Assembly (NCBI RefSeq): GCF_001493375.1
Contig: NZ_LN929758.1
Location: 1-64,000, forward strand
Direction of reading: 5' to 3'
From: Streptomyces specialis
Lineage (GTDB): Bacteria > Actinomycetota > Actinomycetes > Streptomycetales > Streptomycetaceae
DNA: 64,000 bases
Shown: in pieces, positions 54,542 through 64,000 of the stretch
Layout of the letters: each line of letters opens with the position of its first letter
Position numbering within the stretch: the first letter of the stretch is position 1
The notes under the pieces: generated by a model
Told to the model about the DNA's origin: nothing
Seen by the model: only the letters and a program-made list of their open reading frames with translations
The model's database searches: none
Made by a program: the position numbers and the translations under genes

Positions 54542-55805
54542 TGGCCGCGCCGCCGCGCCTGTCCCCGCGCGCCCAGGACGCGCTGGTCGTGGCCGTCGCC
54601 CTGCTGGACACGTGGATCAGCAGCGACGGCGACCACCCGCTGGTCGTCGCGGGCACCGTCGCCGCCTCCCTGGCCCTGCTGCTGCGGCGGTGCCTGCCCG
54701 GCACGGTGCTGCTGATCACGCTGGTGCCCGCGCTGACCTCGTACGCCGTGGTCGTCTCCCTGACCGCGCTCTACACGTTCGCCTCGCTCAGCCGCAGCCG
54801 CGCCCGGATCCTCGCCGCGGCCGTGGCGTTCACCGCCTGTTACTCGGTGCCGTGGCCGCTGCCGCCGCTGCACCAGTTCGACGGCGTCAACGCGGCCATC
54901 GACATCGCCTACTCGCTGGCGCTGGCCGCCGCTCCTGTCTTCCTGGGCCAGCTCGTGCAGGCCCGCCGCGACCTGTCGCTCCGGCTGGCCGAGATCACCG
55001 AGGCCCGCGAACACGAACGGCTGCTGACCGCGCAGAGCGTGCTGGCCAAGGAACGCGCCCAGCTCGCCCGCGAGATGCACGACGTCGTCTCGCACCAGGT
55101 CAGCCTGATCGCGGTGCGCGCCGGGGCGTTGCAGGTGAGCGTCGAGGATCCGGCGGCGAAGGAGGCCGCGACGACCATCCGGCAGCTCAGTGTCCGTACC
55201 CTGGACGAACTGCGCCACATGGTGAGCGTGTTGCGCGCGGGCGACGGCCGGCCGGCCGACCTCACCCCGCAGCCGACCCTCGCGGAGCTGGCCCAACTCG
55301 TCGCCCACAGCGGCATCGACGCGGAGCTGACCGTCGAACTGCCCGACGATCCGCCGCTGCCCGTGCAGCGGGCGGTCTACCGCACGGTGCAGGAGGCGCT
55401 GACCAACGTCCGCAAACACGCGCCCGGCGCCCGCGCCACCGTGCGGGTCCGGCGCGACGGCGACGCCCTGCTGACCACCGTCACCAACACCGCCGCCACC
55501 CGCCCCACCCTCGCGCTCCCCAGCGCCCGGCACGGCCTGATCGGCCTGCGCCAACGCGCCGACCTCCTCGGCGGCACCCTCACCACAACACGACCGAGAG
55601 GCACCAGGCGACCCAGGCAGTCGGCAGCGTCAGAGGTGTAAAAGAGACAGCCCCCACCCCCGACGGCGGCCACCACCTGGAACTCCGCCTCCCGACACCG
55701 ACCTCGGCCGCACCGGACGGCAAGGTCACGGAGGGGAGGAGCGAGCCACCTCCCGGAAAGGGGTTCTCACAAGGTGCGGTCGCGTTGGAGGGCGGCCAGG
55801 GATGA
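54541..55805 (+). CDS. Sensor histidine kinase (HisKA_3 type), split by adapter
   Basis: This kinase has four to five N-terminal membrane segments and a dimerisation/phosphoacceptor helix REMHDVVSHQVSLI with His at about residue 180. The HATPase domain has ALTNVRKHAPGA (N box) and GLIGLRQRADLLGG. Adapter sequence (55581-55650) interrupts it just after GGTLTT. The 3' end continues in another frame as PTPDGGHHLELRLPTPTSAA… to TGA 55803-55805. Without the adapter the two parts join naturally (Gly-Gly-Thr-Leu-Thr…Thr-Pro-Asp-Gly-Gly). It partners with the upstream response regulator. Its 3' end overlaps the convergent oxidoreductase by 39 bases. Confidence 0.88.
55581..55650. other. Nextera adapter inside sensor kinase gene (D)
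   Basis: TCGGCAGCGTCAGA (55621-55634) and a mosaic-end remnant ending AAAAGAGACAG at 55650 are clear. The preceding 40 bases align loosely with the P5 adapter. It shifts the reading frame of the kinase. Confidence 0.88.
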
Positions 55806-56639
55806 CCAGTCCTGGTGGGAGCGGCCGGCGGCGATGGTCTCGGTGAGGAGGGTCGAGAGCAGGTCGGCGGTGGGCAGGCGCAGGTCGTGGTCGGCCGCGT
55901 GGGCGCGGGCCAGGTCGATGTCCTTGCGGCCCAGGGGGACGGTGAAGCCGGCCGGTTCGTACTGGGCGCGGGCGATCAGGTCGCCGTAGCTGGTGTAGAC
56001 GGGTCCTGGCAGGATCGTGGAGGTCAGGATCTCGATGAGCCGGTCCGCCTCGACGCCGCCGCGTTCGGCCAGGCTGACCGCTTCGGCCAGGGACTGGATC
56101 GCCGACGCGATCAGCAGGTTCCCGGCCAGCTTCACGGTGTTCGCCCGCGCCGGGTCGTCCCCGAGGGGCCAGGTGCGCGCGGCGATCGCGTTCAGCAGCG
56201 GTTCGACGCGGGCGATGTCGTCGGGCTGCCCGGCGGTGACGATGTTCAGCCGGGCGGCCTCGGCGACCGCGACCCGGCCGAACATCGGCGCCGCGACGTA
56301 CCCCACCCCGTGGTCGGCGTGCACGGCCGCGGCCTCCCGGGCGAGGGACGGGCTGATCGTCGCCAGGTTCACGTGCACCGCCCCCGCCGGGGCGGCCGGC
56401 AGCGCCTCGCTGTCGAGGAACACCGCGCGGACCGCCGCGTCGTCGGCCAGCGCGGACAGCACCACGCCACGGGCGAACACCTCCCGGAGGTCCGGGACCC
56501 GCGCGGCTCCCTGCTCGACCAGTGGCTCGGCACGGGCCGGGTCGCGGTTCCAGATCGCCACCTCATGCCCCGCCGCCAGCAGGTTCCGGGCGACCGGCGC
56601 GCCCATCGCCCCCGTGCCGACCACTGTCACAGCCACCAT
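55767..56639 (-). CDS. NAD(P)-dependent oxidoreductase, beta-hydroxyacid dehydrogenase superfamily
   Basis: This 290-residue protein has an N-terminal VTVVGTGAMGAPVARNLLAAGHEV Rossmann motif, IWNRDPARAEPL, and the helical domain with KLAGNLLIASAIQSLAEAVSL, where the Lys is the catalytic position of this family. It is related to 3-hydroxyisobutyrate dehydrogenases and glyoxylate/succinic semialdehyde reductases. ATG 56639 follows GGAGG; an earlier GTG is too close. It is divergent from a CGNR regulator with operator-like palindromes between them. Confidence 0.88.
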   Translation of the reverse strand: MVAVTVVGTGAMGAPVARNLLAAGHEVAIWNRDPARAEPLVEQGAARVPDLREVFARGVVLSALADDAAVRAVFLDSEALPAAPAGAVHVNLATISPSLAREAAAVHADHGVGYVAAPMFGRVAVAEAARLNIVTAGQPDDIARVEPLLNAIAARTWPLGDDPARANTVKLAGNLLIASAIQSLAEAVSLAERGGVEADRLIEILTSTILPGPVYTSYGDLIARAQYEPAGFTVPLGRKDIDLARAHAADHDLRLPTADLLSTLLTETIAAGRSHQDWSSLAALQRDRTL

Positions 56640-56653
56640 CACGACCTCCTTGT

Positions 56654-56672
56654 GAACCGTCTCAGACGGTTC
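56654..56672. promoter_or_regulatory. Palindromic operator-like site 1 (AACC-N9-GGTT)
   Basis: GAACCGTCT and AGACGGTTC form a perfect nine-base inverted repeat around one base. It lies 15 bases before the oxidoreductase start on the divergent side. A second site with the same AACC-N9-GGTT spacing is at 56696-56716. Confidence 0.75.
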
Positions 56673-56695
56673 CAGTATGCGCCGAGGAGGACGAT

Positions 56696-56716
56696 GGAAC
56701 CAGCTAGGGTGGTTCC
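56696..56716. promoter_or_regulatory. Palindromic operator-like site 2 (AACC-N9-GGTT)
   Basis: GGAACCA (56696-56702) and TGGTTCC (56710-56716) form a seven-base inverted repeat directly abutting the GTG start of the CGNR gene. Binding here would block the regulator's own transcript, suggesting autoregulation. Confidence 0.75.
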
Positions 56717-57286
56717 GTGAGTTCCGCCGCGCCTCCGCCGTTCCGGCTGGACAACGAGCACCTGGCCTTTCGTTTCACCGCCACGCTGAGCGACCGTCAC
56801 GGCGTGCCGGTGGAGCGTCTGCCGGACCCGGGGCGTCTGCGCGACTGGCTGCGGGTCAACGGCCTCGATCTGGCCGGGACCGCGCCCACGGGGAACGATC
56901 TGGATCTGGCGCGACGTCTGCGCGAGGCGATCCACCGCGCCGGGACCGCCGTCGCGGCGGGCACCCGGCCGGCCGGGGCCGATGTGGAGCTGATCAACCG
57001 GCTGGCCGGCCGGTGCGGCGCGTTCCCTGTGCTGGAGGCGGACGGTGTCCGGTGGCGGACGAGGTCGAGGGCGCCGGTGTCCGACGCCCTCGGCGTCATC
57101 GCCCGCTCCGCCGTCGAGACCCTCGGCGGCGCCGCCCGGGAGCGCGTGAAGTCCTGTGACGATCCCGCGTGTCGCGGCCTCTATGTCGACACCAGCAGGG
57201 GCCGGAACCGCCGGTGGTGCTCGATGAACACCTGCGGGAACAGGGAGAAGAAGTCCAGGCTGCGGGGCCGCCCGGCGGCCCCCTGA
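56717..57286 (+). CDS. CGNR zinc-finger (ABATE-domain) transcriptional regulator
   Basis: This 189-residue protein has an N-terminal ABATE-like region (ADVELINRLAGRCGAFPVLE) and a C-terminal CGNR zinc finger: CDDPACRGLYVDTSRGRNRRWCSMNTCGNREKK. This holds the C-x4-C…C-x4-C-GNR signature. These proteins act as stress or metabolism repressors. GTG 56717 immediately follows operator-like site 2. The divergent oxidoreductase is the probable target. Confidence 0.92.
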   Translation: MSSAAPPPFRLDNEHLAFRFTATLSDRHGVPVERLPDPGRLRDWLRVNGLDLAGTAPTGNDLDLARRLREAIHRAGTAVAAGTRPAGADVELINRLAGRCGAFPVLEADGVRWRTRSRAPVSDALGVIARSAVETLGGAARERVKSCDDPACRGLYVDTSRGRNRRWCSMNTCGNREKKSRLRGRPAAP

Positions 57287-57306
57287 CCCGGCGGGGTCAG
57301 GGGGCC
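57277..57306. terminator. Bidirectional terminator hairpin
   Basis: GGCCCCCTGACCC (57277-57289) pairs with GGGTCAGGGGGCC (57294-57306) across a four-base loop. It overlaps the CGNR stop codon and lies between convergent genes. Confidence 0.8.
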
Positions 57307-57314
57307 CGGGCTTC

Positions 57315-58967
57315 TCAGGCACGGGTCGGGGGGAAGTGGTTGCCGTGGAAGCCGAAGGGCAGGTGGTGGGGGGCGTGGGCGCGGGCGAGTTCGGTGAGGT
57401 CGCGGGCGTCGAGGACGAGCAGGAACGAGGCGTTCCGCGCGGGCTGGAAGACGATGGACAGGACGACCCCCGCGTCGTCGTCGGCGGGGCGGTTCGGGTC
57501 GGGGACGAAGACGGGTTCGCCGGTGTAGCAGCCGGACTCGTGCCAGTGGGTCGTGGTGCCGTCGGTGAGGTCGAGCTTGGTGATGGTCGCGGTGGGAGCG
57601 GCCGGGTCGGAGACGGCCCCGACACCGTAGGCGTAGCGGTACGGGCGGCCGTTGTCGGCCCCGTAGTTGATCCGGGGCCACTCGAACGGCTCCTCGCTGA
57701 CGAGCCGGTGGTGGGTGGTGGTGCCGGTGCGGGTGAGGCGGTAGCGGGGGAGGCGCGGGGGGGGGGGGCTGTCTCCTATCCACCTCTGCCCCCCGCGATG
57801 CACGGGCCTGGTCTACACTCAGTCCCTCCCGCATCAATTACACTTTAGAAGTTAATCTCCTCTAGTTCACAGCTGACTTATCCAGCCTCCTAAGAACCCT
57901 TTAAAACACATACATCCGTGCCTCGTTCTCTTCTTTCTTTTTATTTTTATTAATGATCCGGCGCCCACCGAGATCTACACTATCCTCTTCGTCGGCAGCG
58001 TCAGAGTGTATAAGAGACAGATCAGGGACGGGTCGGGGTACGCGCACAGGTCGAGGACGATGTCGCCGTCGGTGTCGTCGTAGGCGTTGACCGTGTGGAA
58101 GAAGAACATGGGGTCGGTCTCCCGGCGGCCCTTCAGGCGGCCGGTGTGCCGGTCGATGATGAGGAACGTCGTGGGCCGGTCGGGCCGCCAGCGGTAGCTC
58201 TCGATGAACGGCCGCCGCGCGGTGGCGAGTTCGAGCGGGTTCACGCGGAACGGTGACTCGATGAGGATCACGTGGCGTTCCGTGACGGCGAAGCTGTGCA
58301 GGTACGCGGGCCGGGTGACGGGGATCTTGGACAGCAGGCGGAACCCTCCGGTCGCGGTCTGCCGGTAGACCCGGTAGGAGCTGCGGAGGCCGTAGTGGAC
58401 CTGCACGTTGATCATGGCGCCGGTGCGGTCGAAGTGCGGGTGGGCCGAGGGGGACACCGGGCCGCGGCCGGGCGTGTCGTAGGCGACGCCGAGGGTCTCC
58501 AGCGTGTCCGGGTCGAAGGCGACCGGCAGCGGCGTCTCGGTGAGGGCGACGAGCCGGCTCCCGAGCCGGATCACGTTCACGCTGGCGTTGTCGGTGTAGC
58601 GCGGGTCGAACAGTGAGGCGATGGGGTCGGTGAGCCTGCGGCACGGGTCCGAGGCGAACTCGCGGTAGCCGATCCGGCCGTCCTCGCGCAGCGCCTGGTA
58701 CGCCTTGGTCCGCAGGAACCGGTTGGCGTAGCTGACGCGGCCTTCGGTGAAGGCGAACTTGTGGAGCATCGCCAGCCCGTCGAGCAGGTGACGGGCCCCG
58801 CGCGGGCGTTCGCCGAAGTAGCCAGGACCGTTGCGCAGCAGCGTCCCGGTCAGCCACGCCGGTATCCGTCCCTCGACCGGAAGCGCGTCGATGGACAGCT
58901 CGTTCTCCTGCGGCGCGAACCACCCCGCGTAGTCCTCCAGCACGGGCAGGGTGCGGATGTCGCTCAT
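57315..58967 (-). CDS. Carotenoid oxygenase (RPE65 family), split by adapter
   Basis: Two coding parts flank adapter sequence. The 5' part (58967-58021) has NGPGYFGERPRG, SAHPHFDRTGAMIN (iron-ligand His), YLHSFAVTERHVILIESPF (His) and MFFFHTVNAYDD (His). The 3' part (about 57766-57315) has EFPRINYGADN-like EWPRINYGADNGRPYRYAYGV and the final HGNHFP ligand His. Four His ligands in this family bind Fe(II); the enzyme cleaves carotenoid or stilbene-type double bonds with O2. The gap removes about 30-40 residues. ATG 58967 follows GGAGG. A PadR regulator is divergent. Confidence 0.88.
57769..58020. other. Nextera adapter on both sides of a false join (E)
   Basis: Left: mosaic-end remnant 57769-57787 followed by a degraded i5/P5 complement, after a poly-G run. 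Right: near-complete P5 (57952-57980), index TATCCTCT (57981-57988), TCGTCGGCAGCGTC and mosaic end to 58020. The AT-rich stretch between is non-genomic. It splits the carotenoid oxygenase. Confidence 0.97.
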
Positions 58968-59044
58968 ACTCAACCTCCAGGAAGTAGTCGACGATGGACT
59001 ATTGCATGGAGTGTTGCGCGGGACAAGACGGTAAGCTCTGCGAA

Positions 59045-59548
59045 ATGCGCCTCACCCCGACCAGTTACATCGTTCTCGGCCTGGCGCGCTGGTCGCCCGG
59101 CGTGACCGCGTACGAGCTGGAGCGGACGATCAACGCGACCGTTTCGCACATGTGGACGATCCAGCGTTCGCAGATCTACCGGGAGCCGGCCCGGCTCGCC
59201 GAGGCCGGGCTGCTCACCGCCGAGACCGAGGGCGACGGCCGGACCAGGACGCGGTTCACGATCACCCCGGACGGGGAGCGGTCGCTCGACGCCTGGCTGG
59301 CCGAAGGCGTCCAGGACATGCCGCAGTTGCGCGACCTGGCGATCCTGAAGGTGTTCTTCGGCGCCGGTCCGCAGGCCCTCGCCCGCACCCGGCTCCTGGC
59401 CCACCAGGCGCGGCTGAAGGAGTACGAACTGCTCCGTGAGGTCGGCGGCCTCGCCCAGTCCGGTCCGCGCCTCGCCCTGGAGGCGGCGATCGCGCACGAG
59501 CGCACGTCGATCCGTTACTGGTCCGACCTCGCCAAGTCCTCGTCCTGA
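59045..59548 (+). CDS. PadR-family transcriptional regulator
   Basis: This 167-residue protein has an N-terminal winged HTH (MRLTPTSYIVLGLARWSPGVTAYELER, QIYREPARLAEAGLLTAETE) and a C-terminal helical dimerisation domain (LAHQARLKEYELLREVGGL). It belongs to the PadR-like group with a long C-terminus. ATG 59045 is chosen because the wHTH begins there; the frame is open to 58994. It lies 77 bases from the divergent carotenoid oxygenase start and probably controls it. Confidence 0.9.
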   Translation: MRLTPTSYIVLGLARWSPGVTAYELERTINATVSHMWTIQRSQIYREPARLAEAGLLTAETEGDGRTRTRFTITPDGERSLDAWLAEGVQDMPQLRDLAILKVFFGAGPQALARTRLLAHQARLKEYELLREVGGLAQSGPRLALEAAIAHERTSIRYWSDLAKSSS

Positions 59549-59611
59549 ACGGACCGCCGCCGGACTGCCGTTGCCGTGGGGCAGCCGTGGTTGAGCCGTG
59601 GTCAGCCGTGG

Positions 59612-60529
59612 TCAGCCCACGTACTGGCGTGCCGTGGAGGTGCGTTGGGTCTCTTCGAGGGTGCGCAGGCGGGCCTCGACCTCCGGTGGGAGGGCGCGGC
59701 GTTCACGCAGCAGCCAGGGCAGGCCGGCGGTGGCGCGGGCGACGGCCTTCGCGGAGGTGGCGTCGCGGGGGATCGTGCGCAGCAGGTGGGCCGTGCGGCG
59801 CAGGGCCGGGCGGGGGGCGCGGCGGAGCCAGGTGAACCAGAGCGTGTTGCGGATGCCGTCGGCGCGGCGGCGGGTCGGGTCGCGCAGGGTGGAGGCCGCG
59901 TGGTGGATCGTCAGGCTCTCGTCGAAGACCAGCCACCATCCGGCCGCCATCAGGTCGGCGGCGAGAAGCTCCTCCTCGCCGCCCAGCCACAGGCGCGGCG
60001 AGAAGCCGCCCGCCGCGCGGAAGGCGTCGGTGCGCAGGACGGTCGCGGCGGCCAGGAACGAGCCGAGGGCCGGGCCGGGCAGCCAGGCGGGGCGGGGCAG
60101 CGGCGAGTGGCGCAGTTCGGCGACGATGGGGTCCTCGGTCCCGGCCGGTTCGACCACGATGCGGGCGGTGACGGCGGCGACGCGGGGGTGGGCGTCGAGG
60201 AGGTCGGCGGCGGCCGTCAGGGAGCCGGGGGCCCACCAGGTGTCGTCGTCGCAGAACGCGAGGTAGGGGGCGGTGACCTCGCGGACGGCGAGGTTGCGGC
60301 CGATGGCGCCGAGGTTGGCGCCGGGGCGCAGGAGGCGGACGCCGGGGTGGTGGAGGGCGACCGCTTCGGCGGTGCCGTCGGTGGAGCCGTTGTCGGTGAT
60401 CACGATCGGGGGCCGCTCGGGCAGCTCGGTGAGCCGGTCGAGGGTGTGGAGGAGTTCGGCCCTGCGGTTGTGGGTGATGATCACCACCGAGGTCCGGTCG
60501 TCCGGCGAGGTGCGGTCATCCGGGCGCAT
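59612..60529 (-). CDS. Glycosyltransferase family 2 (tandem copy B)
   Basis: This 305-residue GT-A enzyme has SVVIITHNRRAELLHTLDRL, VITDNGSTDGTAEAV, and the DXD-like FCDDDTWWAPGSL; GGEEELLAADLMAAGWWL is a further GT2 feature. It is clearly paralogous to the gene just upstream (60516-61406), with which it overlaps by 14 bases. Together they probably build one surface glycan; the divergent pyruvyl-transferase-like gene fits that theme. Confidence 0.9.
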   Translation of the reverse strand: MRPDDRTSPDDRTSVVIITHNRRAELLHTLDRLTELPERPPIVITDNGSTDGTAEAVALHHPGVRLLRPGANLGAIGRNLAVREVTAPYLAFCDDDTWWAPGSLTAAADLLDAHPRVAAVTARIVVEPAGTEDPIVAELRHSPLPRPAWLPGPALGSFLAAATVLRTDAFRAAGGFSPRLWLGGEEELLAADLMAAGWWLVFDESLTIHHAASTLRDPTRRRADGIRNTLWFTWLRRAPRPALRRTAHLLRTIPRDATSAKAVARATAGLPWLLRERRALPPEVEARLRTLEETQRTSTARQYVG

Positions 60530-61406
60530 CGGCGGCCTCCAGTCGGCGGACCTGGGCCTCCACGGCGGCGGGCAGCCGTCGCCGGGCGCGCAGCGCGCCG
60601 GGCAGGCGGGGCAGGAGCTGGCCGAAGGCGCGCCGGGCGGCGTGGTCGGCGCGCGCGTCGCGGGCCAGGCGCCAGGTCTGGCGGAGCGCGACGGGCACCG
60701 GGCGGCGCAGCCAGGCGGTGAGGGTCTCGTTGCGGCGCATGTGGGCGACGCGGTGCGGCCGGGGTGCCTCGGCGGGGTGGTGGACGGCGGTGAGCTGCGG
60801 CGCGTGGCAGACGTGCCAGCCGGCGGCGGTCAGGTCGTAGGCGAGGAGGGTCTCCTCGCCGCCGATCCACAGCAGCGGGTGGTAGCCGCCCACGGCGAGG
60901 AACGCGGAGCGGCGGACCACGGCGGCACAGCCGAGGAAGCCGAGCACGGCCGGTCCGGGCAGGCCGGGCGCGGTGCCGAGCGGGGACGCGGCCAGGGCGT
61001 CGTTGATCGGGTCGGGGGCGAGGTCCTGGCCGACGGCGACGCGGGCGGCGAGGAGGCCGACGCGCGGTCCGGCGTCCAGGAGGGCGGCGGCGGTGGCCAG
61101 CGCGCCGGGGGCCCACCAGGAGTCGTCGTCGCTGAAGGCGATGTAGGGGGTGGTCAGGAGGCGCGCGCCCTCGTTGCGGGCGAGCGGGCCCCGGTTGACG
61201 GGCAGGGCGAGGACCCGTACGGCGGGGAACCGTTCGGCGACGAGGGTCGCGGTGCCGTCGTCGGAGCCGTTGTCCACGACCACGACGGGGGGCCGTTCGG
61301 GCAGGGTCGTCAGCTTCTCCAGCGTCGTCAGCAGCGTCGGGGCGCGGTTCATGGTGGCGATGACGACGCCGACGGGGGCGGTGGGGTCGGGGCTCGGCGG
61401 TGGCAC
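60516..61406 (-). CDS. Glycosyltransferase family 2 (tandem copy A)
   Basis: This 296-residue GT2 has VGVVIATMNRAPTLLTTLEKL, VVVDNGSDDGTATLV, and FSDDDSWWAPGALAT, followed by GGEETLLAYDLTAAGW. It shares domain layout and motifs with the downstream copy, so the pair arose by duplication; the C-terminal parts have diverged more. It is first in a two-gene operon. Confidence 0.9.
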   Translation of the reverse strand: MPPPSPDPTAPVGVVIATMNRAPTLLTTLEKLTTLPERPPVVVVDNGSDDGTATLVAERFPAVRVLALPVNRGPLARNEGARLLTTPYIAFSDDDSWWAPGALATAAALLDAGPRVGLLAARVAVGQDLAPDPINDALAASPLGTAPGLPGPAVLGFLGCAAVVRRSAFLAVGGYHPLLWIGGEETLLAYDLTAAGWHVCHAPQLTAVHHPAEAPRPHRVAHMRRNETLTAWLRRPVPVALRQTWRLARDARADHAARRAFGQLLPRLPGALRARRRLPAAVEAQVRRLEAADAPG

Positions 61407-61440
61407 GGGCGGCGAGTGCCCCGGACGGGCGATATGAAAC

Positions 61441-61464
61441 GTTTCGCGTGGTCACGGCGGGTAA
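61441..61464 (+). promoter_or_regulatory. Possible SigB-like promoter before the pyruvyl-transferase-like gene
   Basis: GTTT, 14-base spacer, GGGTAA, ending 10 bases before ATG 61475, so a transcript would be nearly leaderless. It overlaps the palindrome GAAACGTTTC (61436-61445), which could bind a LacI-type regulator. Weaker than the GGGTAC sites. Confidence 0.4.
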
Positions 61465-61474
61465 CCCGGGGCGG

Positions 61475-62422
61475 ATGACGAGCGAAGTGGGACGGACCCT
61501 GGTGACGGGGTGGTTCAGTTTTCTGGACGGTGAGGCGACGGCCGGGGACGTGCTGGCCCTGGAACGGGTGCGGCAGGTGCTCGACGCGCACGGCGTGCCG
61601 TACGACGTCGCGTGGAGTCCCCGGTTCGAACCGGGCGGCCCGGCGCTGGACGAGGTGCGGCCGGGGGCCTACACGCGGCTGGTCTTCGTCTGCGGTCCGC
61701 TGCACGGTCCGCGGGTGGCCGCGCTGCACGGCCGTTTCGCGCACTGCCGCCGGGTGGCGGTGGGCGTGTCGGTGATCGACCCGGCGGACCCGGCGGTGGC
61801 GGGGTTCCACGAGGTGCTGGCGCGGGACGGCGTGGTGCCGGCGCCCGAACGGGATCTCGCGCTGCGCGCGCCGCGCGGCCCGGCGGTGCCGGTGGTGGGC
61901 GTGCTGCTGACGCACGGCCAGCGGGAGTACGGGGACCGGCGGGCGCACGACGCGGTGGCGGGGACGGTGCGGAGCTGGCTGACGGGGACGCGGTGCGCGC
62001 CGGTGGTGCTGGAATCGCGTCTGGACCGGGAGGACGGGCTGTTGTGCGGGACCGCCGAGGAGTTCCTGTCGGTGGTCGAGCGGCTCGATGTCGTGGTGAC
62101 CGACCGGCTGCACGGGCTGGTGCTGCCGCTGCGGGTGGGGGTGCCGCCGCTGGCGATCGACCCGGTGCGCGGCGGGGCGAAGGTGTCGGCGCAGGCGCGG
62201 GCCTTCCGCTGGCCGGCCCTGCTGTCCGCCGAACGGGTGCGGCCGGAGCGGCTGGACGCGTGGCTGGCCTGGTGCCTGGAGCGGGGCGCCGGGGCGGCGC
62301 GGCGGCGGCGCCCGCTGGTGGTGGCGGCCGATCCGGCGGACCGGCTGCCGGAGGCGCTCGGGCTGCCGCCGCTGGTGCGTGACCCGGTGCGCGGGGCGGT
62401 TGGAATCGCCGTCGGCGGGTAG
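61475..62422 (+). CDS. Polysaccharide pyruvyl transferase family protein
   Basis: This 315-residue protein has the family's two-domain GT-B-like shape: TLVTGWFSFLDGEATAGDVLAL at the start (a G-x-x-N/E-x-GD-like region) and VVTDRLHGLVLPLRVGVPPLAIDPVRGG near the end, where the RLHG segment is diagnostic. Members add ketal pyruvate to polysaccharide or teichoic-type sugars. It is divergent from the two GT2 genes, so the three may make one surface polymer. Confidence 0.82.
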   Translation: MTSEVGRTLVTGWFSFLDGEATAGDVLALERVRQVLDAHGVPYDVAWSPRFEPGGPALDEVRPGAYTRLVFVCGPLHGPRVAALHGRFAHCRRVAVGVSVIDPADPAVAGFHEVLARDGVVPAPERDLALRAPRGPAVPVVGVLLTHGQREYGDRRAHDAVAGTVRSWLTGTRCAPVVLESRLDREDGLLCGTAEEFLSVVERLDVVVTDRLHGLVLPLRVGVPPLAIDPVRGGAKVSAQARAFRWPALLSAERVRPERLDAWLAWCLERGAGAARRRRPLVVAADPADRLPEALGLPPLVRDPVRGAVGIAVGG

Positions 62423-62475
62423 TCGGGCCCCGGATGTCAGGATTGTATGAATTGCGGGGGATGTGAGGAGAGCAG

Positions 62476-64000
<1,525 letters not shown>

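Noticed and set aside
57788..57951. AT-rich island as a foreign insertion or origin
   Set aside because: It is flanked on both sides by adapter sequence and codes for nothing; it is read-through noise.
59583..59612. Three AGCCGTGGT direct repeats as regulator sites
   Set aside because: Short, GC-rich and located at the ends of convergent genes, where a promoter is unlikely.

Overview
The window looks like Streptomyces or a close actinomycete. It is about 70-75% GC with strongly G/C-biased third codon positions, many GTG starts, and tightly packed genes with 1-4 base overlaps. Its gene families are typical of Streptomyces: MbtH, a SigB/SigF-type sigma factor, an XRE-ASCH cassette, the DUF2267/CBS/hemerythrin stress set, and a P450.

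Layout. 0.4-3.8 kb: MbtH, a cysteate/threonine-synthase-like PLP enzyme and an ABC exporter pair, possibly the end of a non-ribosomal peptide cluster that continues upstream of the window. 3.9-6.6 kb (minus strand): a compact RiPP operon with an AmcB-like radical SAM/SPASM maturase, a 57-residue AmcA-like precursor carrying two FDNRPTWDN blocks, a pentapeptide-repeat protein and a probable 2OG-Fe(II) oxygenase. 6.9-13 kb: two copies of an XRE-regulator/ASCH cassette, almost identical at their ends and divergent in the middle, separated by a Nudix hydrolase and a small-molecule kinase. 13-36 kb: a stress-type region with GH31, tandem CNNM/CBS proteins, DUF2795, SDRs, a Zn-alcohol dehydrogenase, CtaD, hemerythrin, a ferritin-like protein, paralogous epimerases, DUF2267, CBS, a SigB-family sigma factor, a P450 and a TPP-dependent oxidase. 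At least six transcription units here are preceded by GNNT-N14-16-GGGTAC-type promoters, so the resident sigma factor may control much of the region. 36.2-47.1 kb: a heptose/glycan operon with a nucleotide-sugar epimerase, carbamoyltransferase, GmhB, GmhA, HldE and five glycosyltransferases. 47.3-57.3 kb: DUF3068, a small four-cysteine secreted protein, an MFS exporter, a methyltransferase/XRE-cupin divergent pair, DUF418, a two-component system, and an oxidoreductase/CGNR-regulator divergent pair with two matching operator-like palindromes. 57.3-64 kb: a carotenoid oxygenase with a PadR regulator, two tandem GT2s, a pyruvyl-transferase-like protein, and a large-subunit catalase that runs off the end.

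Sequence quality matters. Five places (about 31.8, 46.8, 50.2, 55.6 and 57.8-58.0 kb) contain Illumina Nextera adapter sequence with recognisable P5/P7 and index parts. They mark false joins that truncate or split a DUF2165 gene, a GT9, an MFS transporter, a sensor kinase and a carotenoid oxygenase. Three more genes (an FAD oxidoreductase, hldE and a GNAT) carry frameshifts or deletions that may be assembly errors or real decay. Gene breakage here should not be read as biology without checking the reads.

The most interesting biology is the cyclophane-RiPP operon with its very small precursor gene, the duplicated XRE-ASCH cassette with a mosaic conservation pattern, and the apparent stress-sigma regulon.
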